Part shown: positions 35,803 to 41,892 of the stretch, piece by piece
Numbering within the stretch: the first letter of the stretch is position 1
Layout of the letters: each line of letters starts with the position of its first letter
DNA from: Candidatus Methanimicrococcus labiotermitis
GTDB taxonomy: Archaea > Halobacteriota > Methanosarcinia > Methanosarcinales > Methanosarcinaceae
Assembly: GCA_009784005.1 (NCBI GenBank)
Contig: WRCE01000007.1
Location: 1-63,092, forward strand
Reading direction: 5' to 3'
Length of the DNA stretch: 63,092 bases
Notes under the pieces: model-generated
Told to the model about the DNA's origin: nothing
Database searches by the model: none
The model's input: the letters and a program-made list of their open reading frames with translations, nothing else
Made by a program: the position numbers and the translations under genes

Positions 35803-35995
35803 GGGGCTGTGGCCTAACCTGGTAGGGCGATGGGCTCCAGCGGATATATGATGAACAACGGGTCAACCGAGCGCCTCCCGACGGGGAGGGGCGATGACGA
35901 ACCGTTGGAGCGCTGAAGTGCGTTTATAAGAGTCGCCGAGAAGTCGGCAATTCGGAGAGACCCGTCGGTTGTGAGTTCAAATCTCACCGGCCCCA
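35803..35995 (+). tRNA. tRNA-Trp(CCA) with a 119-nt intron containing a box C/D guide RNA
   Basis: The exons are 35803-35840 and 35960-35995; the intron at position 37/38 is 35841-35959. The acceptor GGGGCTG/CGGCCCC pairs with discriminator A, the anticodon CCA is at 35837-35839, and the T arm is GTGAG/CTCAC. The bulge-helix-bulge is clear: CTCC (exon nt 32-35) pairs with GGAG at the intron end, flanked by 3-nt bulges at both splice sites. A TATA-like CTATAAATT lies about 50 bases upstream of the tRNA. Confidence 0.95.
35848..35916 (+). ncRNA. Box C/D sRNA inside the tRNA-Trp intron
   Basis: Box C is ATGATGA (35848-35854), D' CCGA (35867-35870), C' TGACGA-like (around 35894-35899) and D CTGA (35913-35916). 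The guide before D' (ACGGGTC) pairs with exon 2 so that the fifth base from the box faces position 39. The guide before D (TTGGAG) pairs with the anticodon loop so that the fifth base faces C34. This is the same pair of targets known for the archaeal pre-tRNA-Trp intron guide. Confidence 0.88.
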
Positions 35996-36100
35996 CGTTT
36001 TCTTTTTTTATAGTTGCTTGAGCTGTTGTTTTAGCTGTTGCTTTAGCTGTTGCATTGAAATCGTAAAAGGAAATCATTAAAGAAAATCATCGATGAGAGA

Positions 36101-36178
36101 CATGAAAGGGAATCATGAAAGGGAATCATGAAAGGGAATCATGAAAGGGAATCATGAAAGGGAATCATGAAAGGAAAA
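36101..36178. repeat. 13-bp tandem array, five copies plus a partial
   Basis: The unit is CATGAAAGGGAAT, between tRNA-Trp and the SPFH gene. Confidence 0.9.
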
Positions 36179-36269
36179 ATATCTATTTCCGATTCATCCC
36201 ATCGCATTTTTTTAATCGACCGAATGTGAATAAATGAAAATTGTTTCATTCATTCATTCGTTCATTCGC

Positions 36270-37016
36270 TCATTCATTCGAAGCATTTCGCTCGGCGTTT
36301 GACCTGAATTGTTTTTTCCGCGGCCCCGTCGCGTTTGCCATCGCGACCATGTTTCCCGTCTCTGTTGTCGTTGTGACGACGATCATGTTCTTTTCGCGCG
36401 CGATTTCTGAGAGCGTTTGCAATTCTCTGAGGCGGATAGCCACCGGGATTTCATCATAAAGGGCGGCGGCGTCGCGCATTTTTGTCGCTGAAATCTGTTC
36501 GCCTTCCGCCAGAATGATTCTGGAGCGCTTTTCTCTTTCGGCTTCGGCCTGCTTGGCAATCGCGCGCATCATGGAGTCGGGCAAGCTGACGTCGCGTATT
36601 GTGACGGCGGTGACGCGAATGCCCCACGGGTCGGTGTCTCTGTCCAAAAGCTTCTGTAAATCTTCATTGACTTTTTCTCTTTGGGTCAACACTTCATCCA
36701 GTTCCATTTGTCCCAAAACGTCACGAAGCGTCGTCTGAGCCAACATGGATGTGGCATATCTGAAGTTTTCCACTGCCGTAATCGCTTTTTCCGGGTCCAT
36801 GACTTTGTAATAAACAAAAGCGTCCACCGTGATTGTCACGTTGTCTTTTGTAATAATTTCTTGACGCGGCACATCGATTGTGACGATTCTCATGTCGATT
36901 TTTACTGTACGGTCAATGGCGGGCACCGTGAAAATCATTCCGGGCCCCTTCACCCCGCTGAACCTTCCCAGCCGAAAGATAACAACGCGTTCGTATTCTT
37001 TTATGATGTGCAGCAT
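36270..37016 (-). CDS. SPFH/stomatin-like protein lacking the N-terminal membrane anchor
   Basis: This protein has 248 residues. The SPFH core is complete: IIKEYERVVIFRLGRFSGVK, GPGMIFTVPAIDRTVKID, VTVDAFVYYKV-like segment and LRDVLGQMELDEVLTQRE, followed by a coiled region (KQAEAEREKRSRIILAEGE). Stomatin-type proteins normally begin with a hydrophobic hairpin or helix of 20-30 residues before IIKEYER. Here the ATG (with GAGGAT upstream) lies two codons before it and in-frame stops lie just upstream, so no anchor is encoded. No NfeD partner gene is next to it. It may be peripheral or bind membranes via a partner. Confidence 0.88.
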   Translation of the reverse strand: MLHIIKEYERVVIFRLGRFSGVKGPGMIFTVPAIDRTVKIDMRIVTIDVPRQEIITKDNVTITVDAFVYYKVMDPEKAITAVENFRYATSMLAQTTLRDVLGQMELDEVLTQREKVNEDLQKLLDRDTDPWGIRVTAVTIRDVSLPDSMMRAIAKQAEAEREKRSRIILAEGEQISATKMRDAAALYDEIPVAIRLRELQTLSEIAREKNMIVVTTTTETGNMVAMANATGPRKKQFRSNAERNASNE

Positions 37017-37194
37017 GCTTTATCCTCATTCTCTTTTTAATCAAATTTTAATCAAATTCTCTTCCGGCATTTTCCGGTTTATTATATTTAAGGCGGTATT
37101 GGTTTATTCCTTTTTCTCTTTTTTCTTTTCTCTTTTATCATTTTACATTTCTCTTTTGAGAAAAATCGCTTTTCAGAAAAATAATTTTTAAGAA

Positions 37195-37204
37195 AAATAA
37201 TATA
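37195..37204 (+). promoter_or_regulatory. TATA box for a leaderless acetyltransferase transcript
   Basis: AATAATATAT ends about 23 bases before the ATG at 37227, and there is no SD between them. Confidence 0.45.
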
Positions 37205-37226
37205 TGACATTATCATTTTTACAAAT

Positions 37227-37760
37227 ATGATCATTCGACAAGAAACCGAACAGGATTTTCCGCTCATTGATGATTTTATCAAAACCTCTTTTGAAACCGC
37301 TCAGCACTATGATGGCACTGAGCAGGATTATGTCATTAAATTGAGAGGCGGCAACACCTACATTCCCGAGTTGGCTCTTGTCATGACGGATGAAAAGAAT
37401 GGCGATAAGCTCATCGGGCACATTATGCTGACAAAAGTCTCAATTAAAGGTGTCACGACGATGCCGAAGAACACCTTTGACATCCTGTTGCTCGCCGCTG
37501 TTGCGATTGATGTTGACCACAGGAACAAAGGCTTAGGATCCACCCTCATCCGCGAAGCTCTCGCGCGGTCCAAACAGGAAGGTTACGCCGCCGTCATTCT
37601 CGCCGGCGACCCGCGCTATTACGAGCGCTTCGGTTTTGTTTCGGCGGGGAAATTCAATATTAAAAACAAGCAAAACATCCCCGATGAAAATGTGCTGGTT
37701 TATGAAATCGTATCGGGGATATTGGATGGGATTGAAGGAACGGTGGACTTCTCCGCTTGA
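37227..37760 (+). CDS. GNAT-family N-acetyltransferase
   Basis: This protein has 177 residues. It opens MIIRQETEQDFPLIDDFI and contains the acetyl-CoA-binding motif A block AAVAIDVDHRNKGLGSTLIR (the R/Q-x-x-G-x-G/A-like loop) followed by YYERFGFVSAGKF. This resembles the YhbS-like GNAT subgroup. The acceptor substrate is unknown. Probably leaderless. The stop codon lies in the loop of a terminator-like hairpin. The downstream genes are convergent, so it is a single-gene unit. Confidence 0.9.
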   Translation: MIIRQETEQDFPLIDDFIKTSFETAQHYDGTEQDYVIKLRGGNTYIPELALVMTDEKNGDKLIGHIMLTKVSIKGVTTMPKNTFDILLLAAVAIDVDHRNKGLGSTLIREALARSKQEGYAAVILAGDPRYYERFGFVSAGKFNIKNKQNIPDENVLVYEIVSGILDGIEGTVDFSA

Positions 37761-37772
37761 CCGTTCCTTTTT
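37737..37772 (+). terminator. Hairpin spanning the acetyltransferase stop codon
   Basis: GGAACGGT (37737-37744) and ACCGTTCC (37760-37767) pair, the TGA (37758-37760) is between and at the arm, and five T follow. Confidence 0.7.
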
Positions 37773-37849
37773 CGATGTTTTCGGGCGGGGCGTTCATTCC
37801 TCTTTTCCCATACCGCCGCCGGTCTTTTACGCTCATTATTTTCAAACTT

Positions 37850-37912
37850 TATCTTTGTCAAACGTCTTCTTTGTCAAACTTTTTCTTTGTCAAACGTCTT
37901 CTTTGTCAAACC
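37850..37912. repeat. Short ~16-bp repeats at the end of the DUF6485 gene
   Basis: Four copies of TTTGTCAAACgTCTTC-like units overlap the 3' end of the cysteine-rich protein gene and run past its stop. Confidence 0.75.
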
Positions 37913-38087
37913 GTTCTTTCAGCTTCCGGTACAGGTTTTCCATGCTTTTGTCCCCGTCGTTGTCAAGAAACAGGCAATACGGCAAGCTGTCGGTCTCCCG
38001 ATGTTTTATCACGCAGGCGCAGCATTGGCGGTGGTTGGGGCAAGACGTTTTGGGGCAAGCGCACTCTTTCACATTTGAACAAGGCAT
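37890..38087 (-). CDS. DUF6485-like cysteine-rich small protein
   Basis: This protein has 65 residues from ATG 38087. MPCSNVKECACPKTSCPNHR and QCCACVIKHRETDSLPYCLF give eight to nine cysteines in a pattern (C..CxCP...CPxH..CC.C..HR....P.C) like the DUF6485 family of presumed metal-binding proteins. The longer ORF starting at 38162 is mostly antisense-like overlap with the preceding gene and is rejected. The start lies two bases after the stop of the C-GCAxxG-C-C gene, with GGTGTGA as SD, so the two are translationally coupled. Confidence 0.8.
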   Translation of the reverse strand: MPCSNVKECACPKTSCPNHRQCCACVIKHRETDSLPYCLFLDNDGDKSMENLYRKLKERFDKEDV

Positions 38088-38089
38088 TG

Positions 38090-38539
38090 TCACACCGCCC
38101 TTTCGTCGTTCTTCAAAACGGTTTCTAAAATTTCGGCGGCGTCTTTCACGAAGATGTGGCAAAGGTCTTTGACCTGCCGGCCGGCAAGAACGGGGTCGCC
38201 GTGCCTTAAATCTACGCCCAAGAGTTCACGGCAGTTTGTCGTGCCGTGTTTTTTTGCAAAAAGCTTGTCAAATTCTTGCATCAGCGCAAATGTTTTCTCT
38301 ACGGCTTCTTTGTCGGCCGGCATGCAGCTCCCGTGTTTCAGGCTGATGACCATATACGCCCCCGTCACCGCACCGCATGTCGAGCTTAGACGCGCCATGC
38401 CGGCCCCAAAACCGCAGGATATTTTCAAAGCGGTTTCTTTGTCCAGTCCCAAATCTTCGCTGTATGTTGATAACACGGCCTGAGAACAGTAAAAGCCGCC
38501 GTTAAAAGATTTCAAAACGTCATCGGATTTGTTGCTCAT
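38090..38539 (-). CDS. C-GCAxxG-C-C family redox-type protein
   Basis: This protein has 149 residues. The family signature is visible as conserved cysteines in GGFYCSQAVL, KISCGFGAGMARLSSTCGAV, HGSCMPADK and the C-terminal TTNCRELLG. Such proteins are common in anaerobes, often near redox or metal genes, and are suspected to bind a metal or Fe-S cofactor; function is unknown. Note that the family's GCA is GFGAG-like here. It is followed directly by the DUF6485-like protein and together they look like a small cysteine-rich operon. Confidence 0.85.
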   Translation of the reverse strand: MSNKSDDVLKSFNGGFYCSQAVLSTYSEDLGLDKETALKISCGFGAGMARLSSTCGAVTGAYMVISLKHGSCMPADKEAVEKTFALMQEFDKLFAKKHGTTNCRELLGVDLRHGDPVLAGRQVKDLCHIFVKDAAEILETVLKNDERAV

Positions 38540-38569
38540 GTTTTAAATCAGTCTCCTATTTACCTTTCT

Positions 38570-38670
38570 TGTTTCGCTTCTCTTGTTTCACGTCTCTTGT
38601 TTCGCGTCTCTTGTTTCGCGTCTCTTGTTTCGTGTCTCTTGTTTCGCGTCTCTTGTTTCGCGTCTCTTGA
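38570..38670. repeat. 14-bp tandem array, about seven copies
   Basis: The unit is GTTTCGCGTCTCTT with variants, between the C-GCAxxG-C-C gene start and the arsM end. Confidence 0.85.
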
Positions 38671-38704
38671 TTTCATTTCCTTTTTCACAGACAAAATGGT
38701 CATA

Positions 38705-39781
38705 TCAGCAGCAAGGCCCCGTTCCCGTCCCCGTCCCTGTCCCCGTCTGCGATGAATTGCCGCCGCTTCTCGCCGCGTCCCCGCCGCAGCCGGCAAACGC
38801 GCCGTAATGCACTGACCTGTCGCCTGTCACCTTGAATGCCTTGCCGTAACGCGTCTTTGAGACCATTGACGCTGTGTTTCCGCACACCAACATGGGTTTG
38901 CCCGTGAAGAAGCGGTGATGGTCATCTAAATCAAAGAAATGGGGGTGACCCGGAATACTGCCGTCATAGCAGGCGGTTTGCCCGTAGTCTTCGCAAATGT
39001 CCTCTAAATCATCAAGTTTGAAAGCCCTGACCAAGCGCGATGAAAACGACGCGAACCCGATTTTTTCCTCGATTTCGCCGCCGGTCAAATGAAGGCCGCG
39101 GATTCCGGCGTAGCGAAAATCGAGCCAGCCGCACGCCGCCATGAGCCGGCGAAAATCCTCGATATACAGCGCGCCGCCCAAACACTCCCCGCGAAGCACG
39201 GGATCGGCGGCAAGCGTCTCAGGGATGCGTCTGTCAGCGAAAACATCAGAAAAGAACAGTTCACCGCCCGGCTTAAGAACGCGGAATATTTCCCGAAACA
39301 CCCGCTCTTTTGACGGCGAAAGGTTGATGACGCAATTGGAGATGACCACGTCAACGCTCTCGTCTTCAATGCCGAGGGATTTCAAATCCTCAATATACCC
39401 TTGATAAAAGTCAACGTTGGACACCTCAAAGCCGAAACGTTTCCGCTGTTCTTCCTTGTATTTCATCGCGGTTTGTATCTGCTCCGCCGTCATGTCAACG
39501 CCGATAACGCGCCCCGTGGCGCCGACAAGTTTAGACGCGATATAGACGTCACGGCCCGTTCCGCAGCCCAAATCCAGAACGGTCATCCCTTCCAATAAAG
39601 GCGGCAAAGGCGACCCGCAGCCATAGAATTTATTTTTGATTTCATCGGCGATCAGGGGCAAAATATTTCCAATCGGCGCGGGCGGGGTTTCAGAACAGCA
39701 GCATGCGCCGGATTTGAGGTCGTTCTTGCTTTGCAATTGTTTCCCGTAATAATCTTTTACATTTTCGATAATGTCGTCCAT
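38705..39781 (-). CDS. arsM: Arsenite S-adenosylmethionine methyltransferase
   Basis: This protein has 358 residues. It methylates As(III) using SAM, yielding methylated or volatile arsenicals. The SAM motif is TVLDLGCGTGRDVYIASKLV. The As-binding cysteines appear in KSGACCCSETPPAP, VVISNCVINLSPSKE and LRGECLGGALY, as in ArsM. The C-terminal ~30 residues end in a (GT)n linker and a terminal Cys pair (TGTGTGTGPCC) that could add an As site. The upstream arsR gene (39904) is on the same strand, with a 12-bp array in the 122-base gap. No arsenite efflux pump is present in the window. The start has AGAGGAAA at good distance. Confidence 0.93.
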   Translation of the reverse strand: MDDIIENVKDYYGKQLQSKNDLKSGACCCSETPPAPIGNILPLIADEIKNKFYGCGSPLPPLLEGMTVLDLGCGTGRDVYIASKLVGATGRVIGVDMTAEQIQTAMKYKEEQRKRFGFEVSNVDFYQGYIEDLKSLGIEDESVDVVISNCVINLSPSKERVFREIFRVLKPGGELFFSDVFADRRIPETLAADPVLRGECLGGALYIEDFRRLMAACGWLDFRYAGIRGLHLTGGEIEEKIGFASFSSRLVRAFKLDDLEDICEDYGQTACYDGSIPGHPHFFDLDDHHRFFTGKPMLVCGNTASMVSKTRYGKAFKVTGDRSVHYGAFAGCGGDAARSGGNSSQTGTGTGTGTGPCC

Positions 39782-39818
39782 AAAATTTCCTCTGTTTATT
39801 TTTCAGTTATTTTTTACG

Positions 39819-39902
39819 TTTATTATTCCGTTTATTATTCCGTTTATTATTCCGTTTATTATTCCGTTTATTATTCCGTTTATTATTCCGTTTATTATTC
39901 CG
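39819..39902. repeat. 12-bp tandem array, seven perfect copies
   Basis: The unit is TTTATTATTCCG. It lies between arsR and arsM and stops one base before the arsR stop codon. Confidence 0.95.
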
Positions 39903-39903
39903 T

Positions 39904-40296
39904 TTATTTTTTACAGCAGCGATTCCCGGATTCGTTGTTCGTGGGCGCGGCTGTAGCCGCGGCCGAGACGGATACCGCGGGCGCGATGGACGCATCGGGA
40001 GCAACGGGCGCGTCCGGCACGATACCGGTTAAAAGAGCGGCAATTGACGCGATTTTTTCTTCATTGAGCGTATAAAACATCCATGACGCTTCCTTTCTGG
40101 CAAAAACCAATTCACACTCCGTTAAAATTTTCATGTGATAGGAAAGGGTCGGCTGCGTTATGTTGAACGCTTCTAAAAGATGGCAAGCGCAGAGTTCAGC
40201 GCCCGACAGCATATTTAATATTTTTAAACGCGTTTCGTCAGACAGCGCTTTGAAAAGTAAAGCGTATTCGGCGGTTGAGTAAGTCATCAAATTCAT
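39904..40296 (-). CDS. arsR: ArsR-family metalloregulator
   Basis: This winged-helix repressor is released from DNA by As(III) or a related metal. The helix-turn-helix region is NITQPTLSYHMKILTECELV, and the metal site is in AELCACHLLEAF (ELCxC). The C-terminal 40 residues are an Ala/Pro/Val low-complexity tail ending in GNRCCKK, a second vicinal Cys pair. I choose ATG 40296 (MNLMTYSTAEYALLF) with AAGGAA as SD; the upstream ATG at 40314 lies on that SD. It heads the arsR-arsM operon and has two dyads in its promoter. Confidence 0.9.
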   Translation of the reverse strand: MNLMTYSTAEYALLFKALSDETRLKILNMLSGAELCACHLLEAFNITQPTLSYHMKILTECELVFARKEASWMFYTLNEEKIASIAALLTGIVPDAPVAPDASIAPAVSVSAAATAAPTNNESGNRCCKK

Positions 40297-40336
40297 CTGA
40301 TTTTTCCTTTTCATTTATTCCTTTATTACATACATA

Positions 40337-40400
40337 GATAAGTATCAATATCTTATCCGCCCTTTGATATTTATAACTGTCGATATAGATAATCATCTAT
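40337..40400 (-). promoter_or_regulatory. Two dyads upstream of arsR, candidate ArsR operators
   Basis: GATAAG..CTTATC (40337-40357) and ATAGAT-AATC-ATCTAT (40385-40400) are perfect 6-bp inverted repeats about 40-105 bases upstream of the arsR start, in AT-rich DNA. ArsR proteins bind such short AT-rich dyads. Confidence 0.5.
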
Positions 40401-40539
40401 GTGTATGACATAATGTGGATTTCAGCAATGTAGATTTCATCCGTATGCATCCGTATGCATCCATATGCATCCATATGACTTCCTCAAACTTTTGGAATTC
40501 AGCAAAAAAGAATTAAACTTGTAAACGAATTAAAAAGAC

Positions 40540-41367
40540 ATGAACGACGCGAACCGTGAATGGAATGAGCATTGTGCCAAACAAGCCCAAATGACGAATT
40601 ATCAAACAGGCGCCCAACGTTTTTCGATTCAGAAAAACACTGACCGCATGGCTGAAAGTTTAATGCGCGGCAATGTCGGGCGCGTTTTTGACCAACTGGC
40701 TCGTCTTTCGTTTCCCGCCGGTTCAACGGTTCTTGATATCGGCGCGGGGCCGGGGACGCTTGCCGTGCCGCTCGCCGCCGCAGGCTGTCGCGTAACGGTT
40801 GTTGAGCCGGCGCCGCCGATGCAGGCGGCTCTTTTGGAATACAAGAAGATGAAAGGCGTTGACGCCGACATTCCGATTGTCTCAAAAGTGTGGGAACAGG
40901 TCTGTCCTGATGAGATTGGGACGTTTGATTACGTTGTTTCCTCTTTCGCCCTGTCGGTTCCCGATTTAAAAGACGCGCTGCTTAAAATGAACGCGGTGTG
41001 CAATAAAGAAGTGCACATTTTTTGGTTCCTTATCGACCCGCCGTGGGGGCGCGTCAATGAGGCGCTTTGGACAAAACTGCACGGCGAAGAGTATTACGGA
41101 AGGCCGCTGGCGGATTTGGTTTGGAACGCGTTGTATCAGGCAGGCATTTACGCGCATTTGGAAGTTCTGCCGCTGAAAGATTCGCATTTCTACGAAACGT
41201 TTGAGGACGCGCTGGATGAATACAAAGACAGGTTGGCGGCGACAGAGGATTGGCAAATCAAGATGGTGGCCGATTATATAGAGGAAAAGTTGGAGGCGGT
41301 GGCGGGGAAAGGGGTCGTTTTGCCGGAAGACGGGTTGTATGCGCACATTTGGTGGCGTAAAGTCTGA
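40540..41367 (+). CDS. Class I SAM-dependent methyltransferase
   Basis: This protein has 275 residues. Motif I is STVLDIGAGPGTLAVPLAAA followed by VTVVEPAPPMQ (acidic motif II), and the post-I and IV regions are present (FDYVVSSFALSVPDLK). An N-terminal helical segment (NEHCAKQAQMTNYQTGAQRF) precedes the fold. Methanogens hold many such paralogues, some next to corrinoid or metal genes; the substrate is unknown. No SD is visible, so it is probably leaderless. It is divergent from arsR and could share that intergenic regulatory region, but no direct evidence links it to arsenic. Confidence 0.8.
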   Translation: MNDANREWNEHCAKQAQMTNYQTGAQRFSIQKNTDRMAESLMRGNVGRVFDQLARLSFPAGSTVLDIGAGPGTLAVPLAAAGCRVTVVEPAPPMQAALLEYKKMKGVDADIPIVSKVWEQVCPDEIGTFDYVVSSFALSVPDLKDALLKMNAVCNKEVHIFWFLIDPPWGRVNEALWTKLHGEEYYGRPLADLVWNALYQAGIYAHLEVLPLKDSHFYETFEDALDEYKDRLAATEDWQIKMVADYIEEKLEAVAGKGVVLPEDGLYAHIWWRKV

Positions 41368-41414
41368 AAAGTTTCATCCCGTTTTGTTTTATTTGCGGTA
41401 ACCCATTGCGTTAC

Positions 41415-41485
41415 TTTTTTTCGTTTTTTTATTTTTGGTTCTTCTTTTTTTTATTTTTGGTTCTTCTTTTTTTTATTTTTGGTTC
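41415..41485. repeat. T-rich ~19-bp repeats after the methyltransferase
   Basis: Three copies of TTTTTATTTTTGGTTCTTC occur in a row and may act as a terminator region. Confidence 0.7.
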
Positions 41486-41517
41486 TTCTTTTTGTCTCTT
41501 TTCGTCTCTTTTCATCT

Positions 41518-41641
41518 TGTTTTTTTCAAAAAAAATATTGTTTATATTTCTTGTTATTTTTGGCAGAAATCTCCATTTTCGCATTTGTGCGCTGCTTCGC
41601 ATCGCCCAAATTCGAAAATGGAGGTGGTTATATATTTTTTG
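41518..41641 (+). promoter_or_regulatory. Promoter cassette with nested palindrome, copy B
   Basis: The core 41562-41639 is about 95% identical to 23533-23610. The outer arms are at 41571-41581 and 41613-41623, with TATA box TTATATAT at 41628-41635. As with copy A, a tandem array and a ~240-nt leader separate it from the gene (RecJ-like, ATG 41893). Confidence 0.7.
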
Positions 41642-41805
41642 TTTATTTTTTCCTGCTCGGTTATATGTTTTTGTTTGTTTTTCCTGTTCGGTTTTATGTT
41701 TTTTTGTTTTTTCCTGCTCGGTTTTATGTTTTTGTTTGTTTTTTCCTGCTCGGTTTTATGTTTTTGTTTGTTTTTTTCTGCTCGGTTTTATGTTTTGTTT
41801 GTTTT
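41640..41805 (+). repeat. ~32-bp tandem array in the RecJ-like gene's leader
   Basis: About five copies of TTCCTGCTCGGTTTTATGTT followed by TTTGTTTG are present; unit lengths vary slightly. Confidence 0.85.
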
Positions 41806-41892
41806 TTTCGTTTCCGTTTTTATTTCCACTTTTTTTTATTTTATTGGCAATAGTTTATATCTAAAATCCGTTTTCTATTTTCAGTGAAAAAC

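Noticed and set aside
37636..38172. Plus-strand ORF beyond the acetyltransferase and opposite the Cys-rich genes
   Set aside because: No family likeness; it overlaps two well-supported minus-strand genes.
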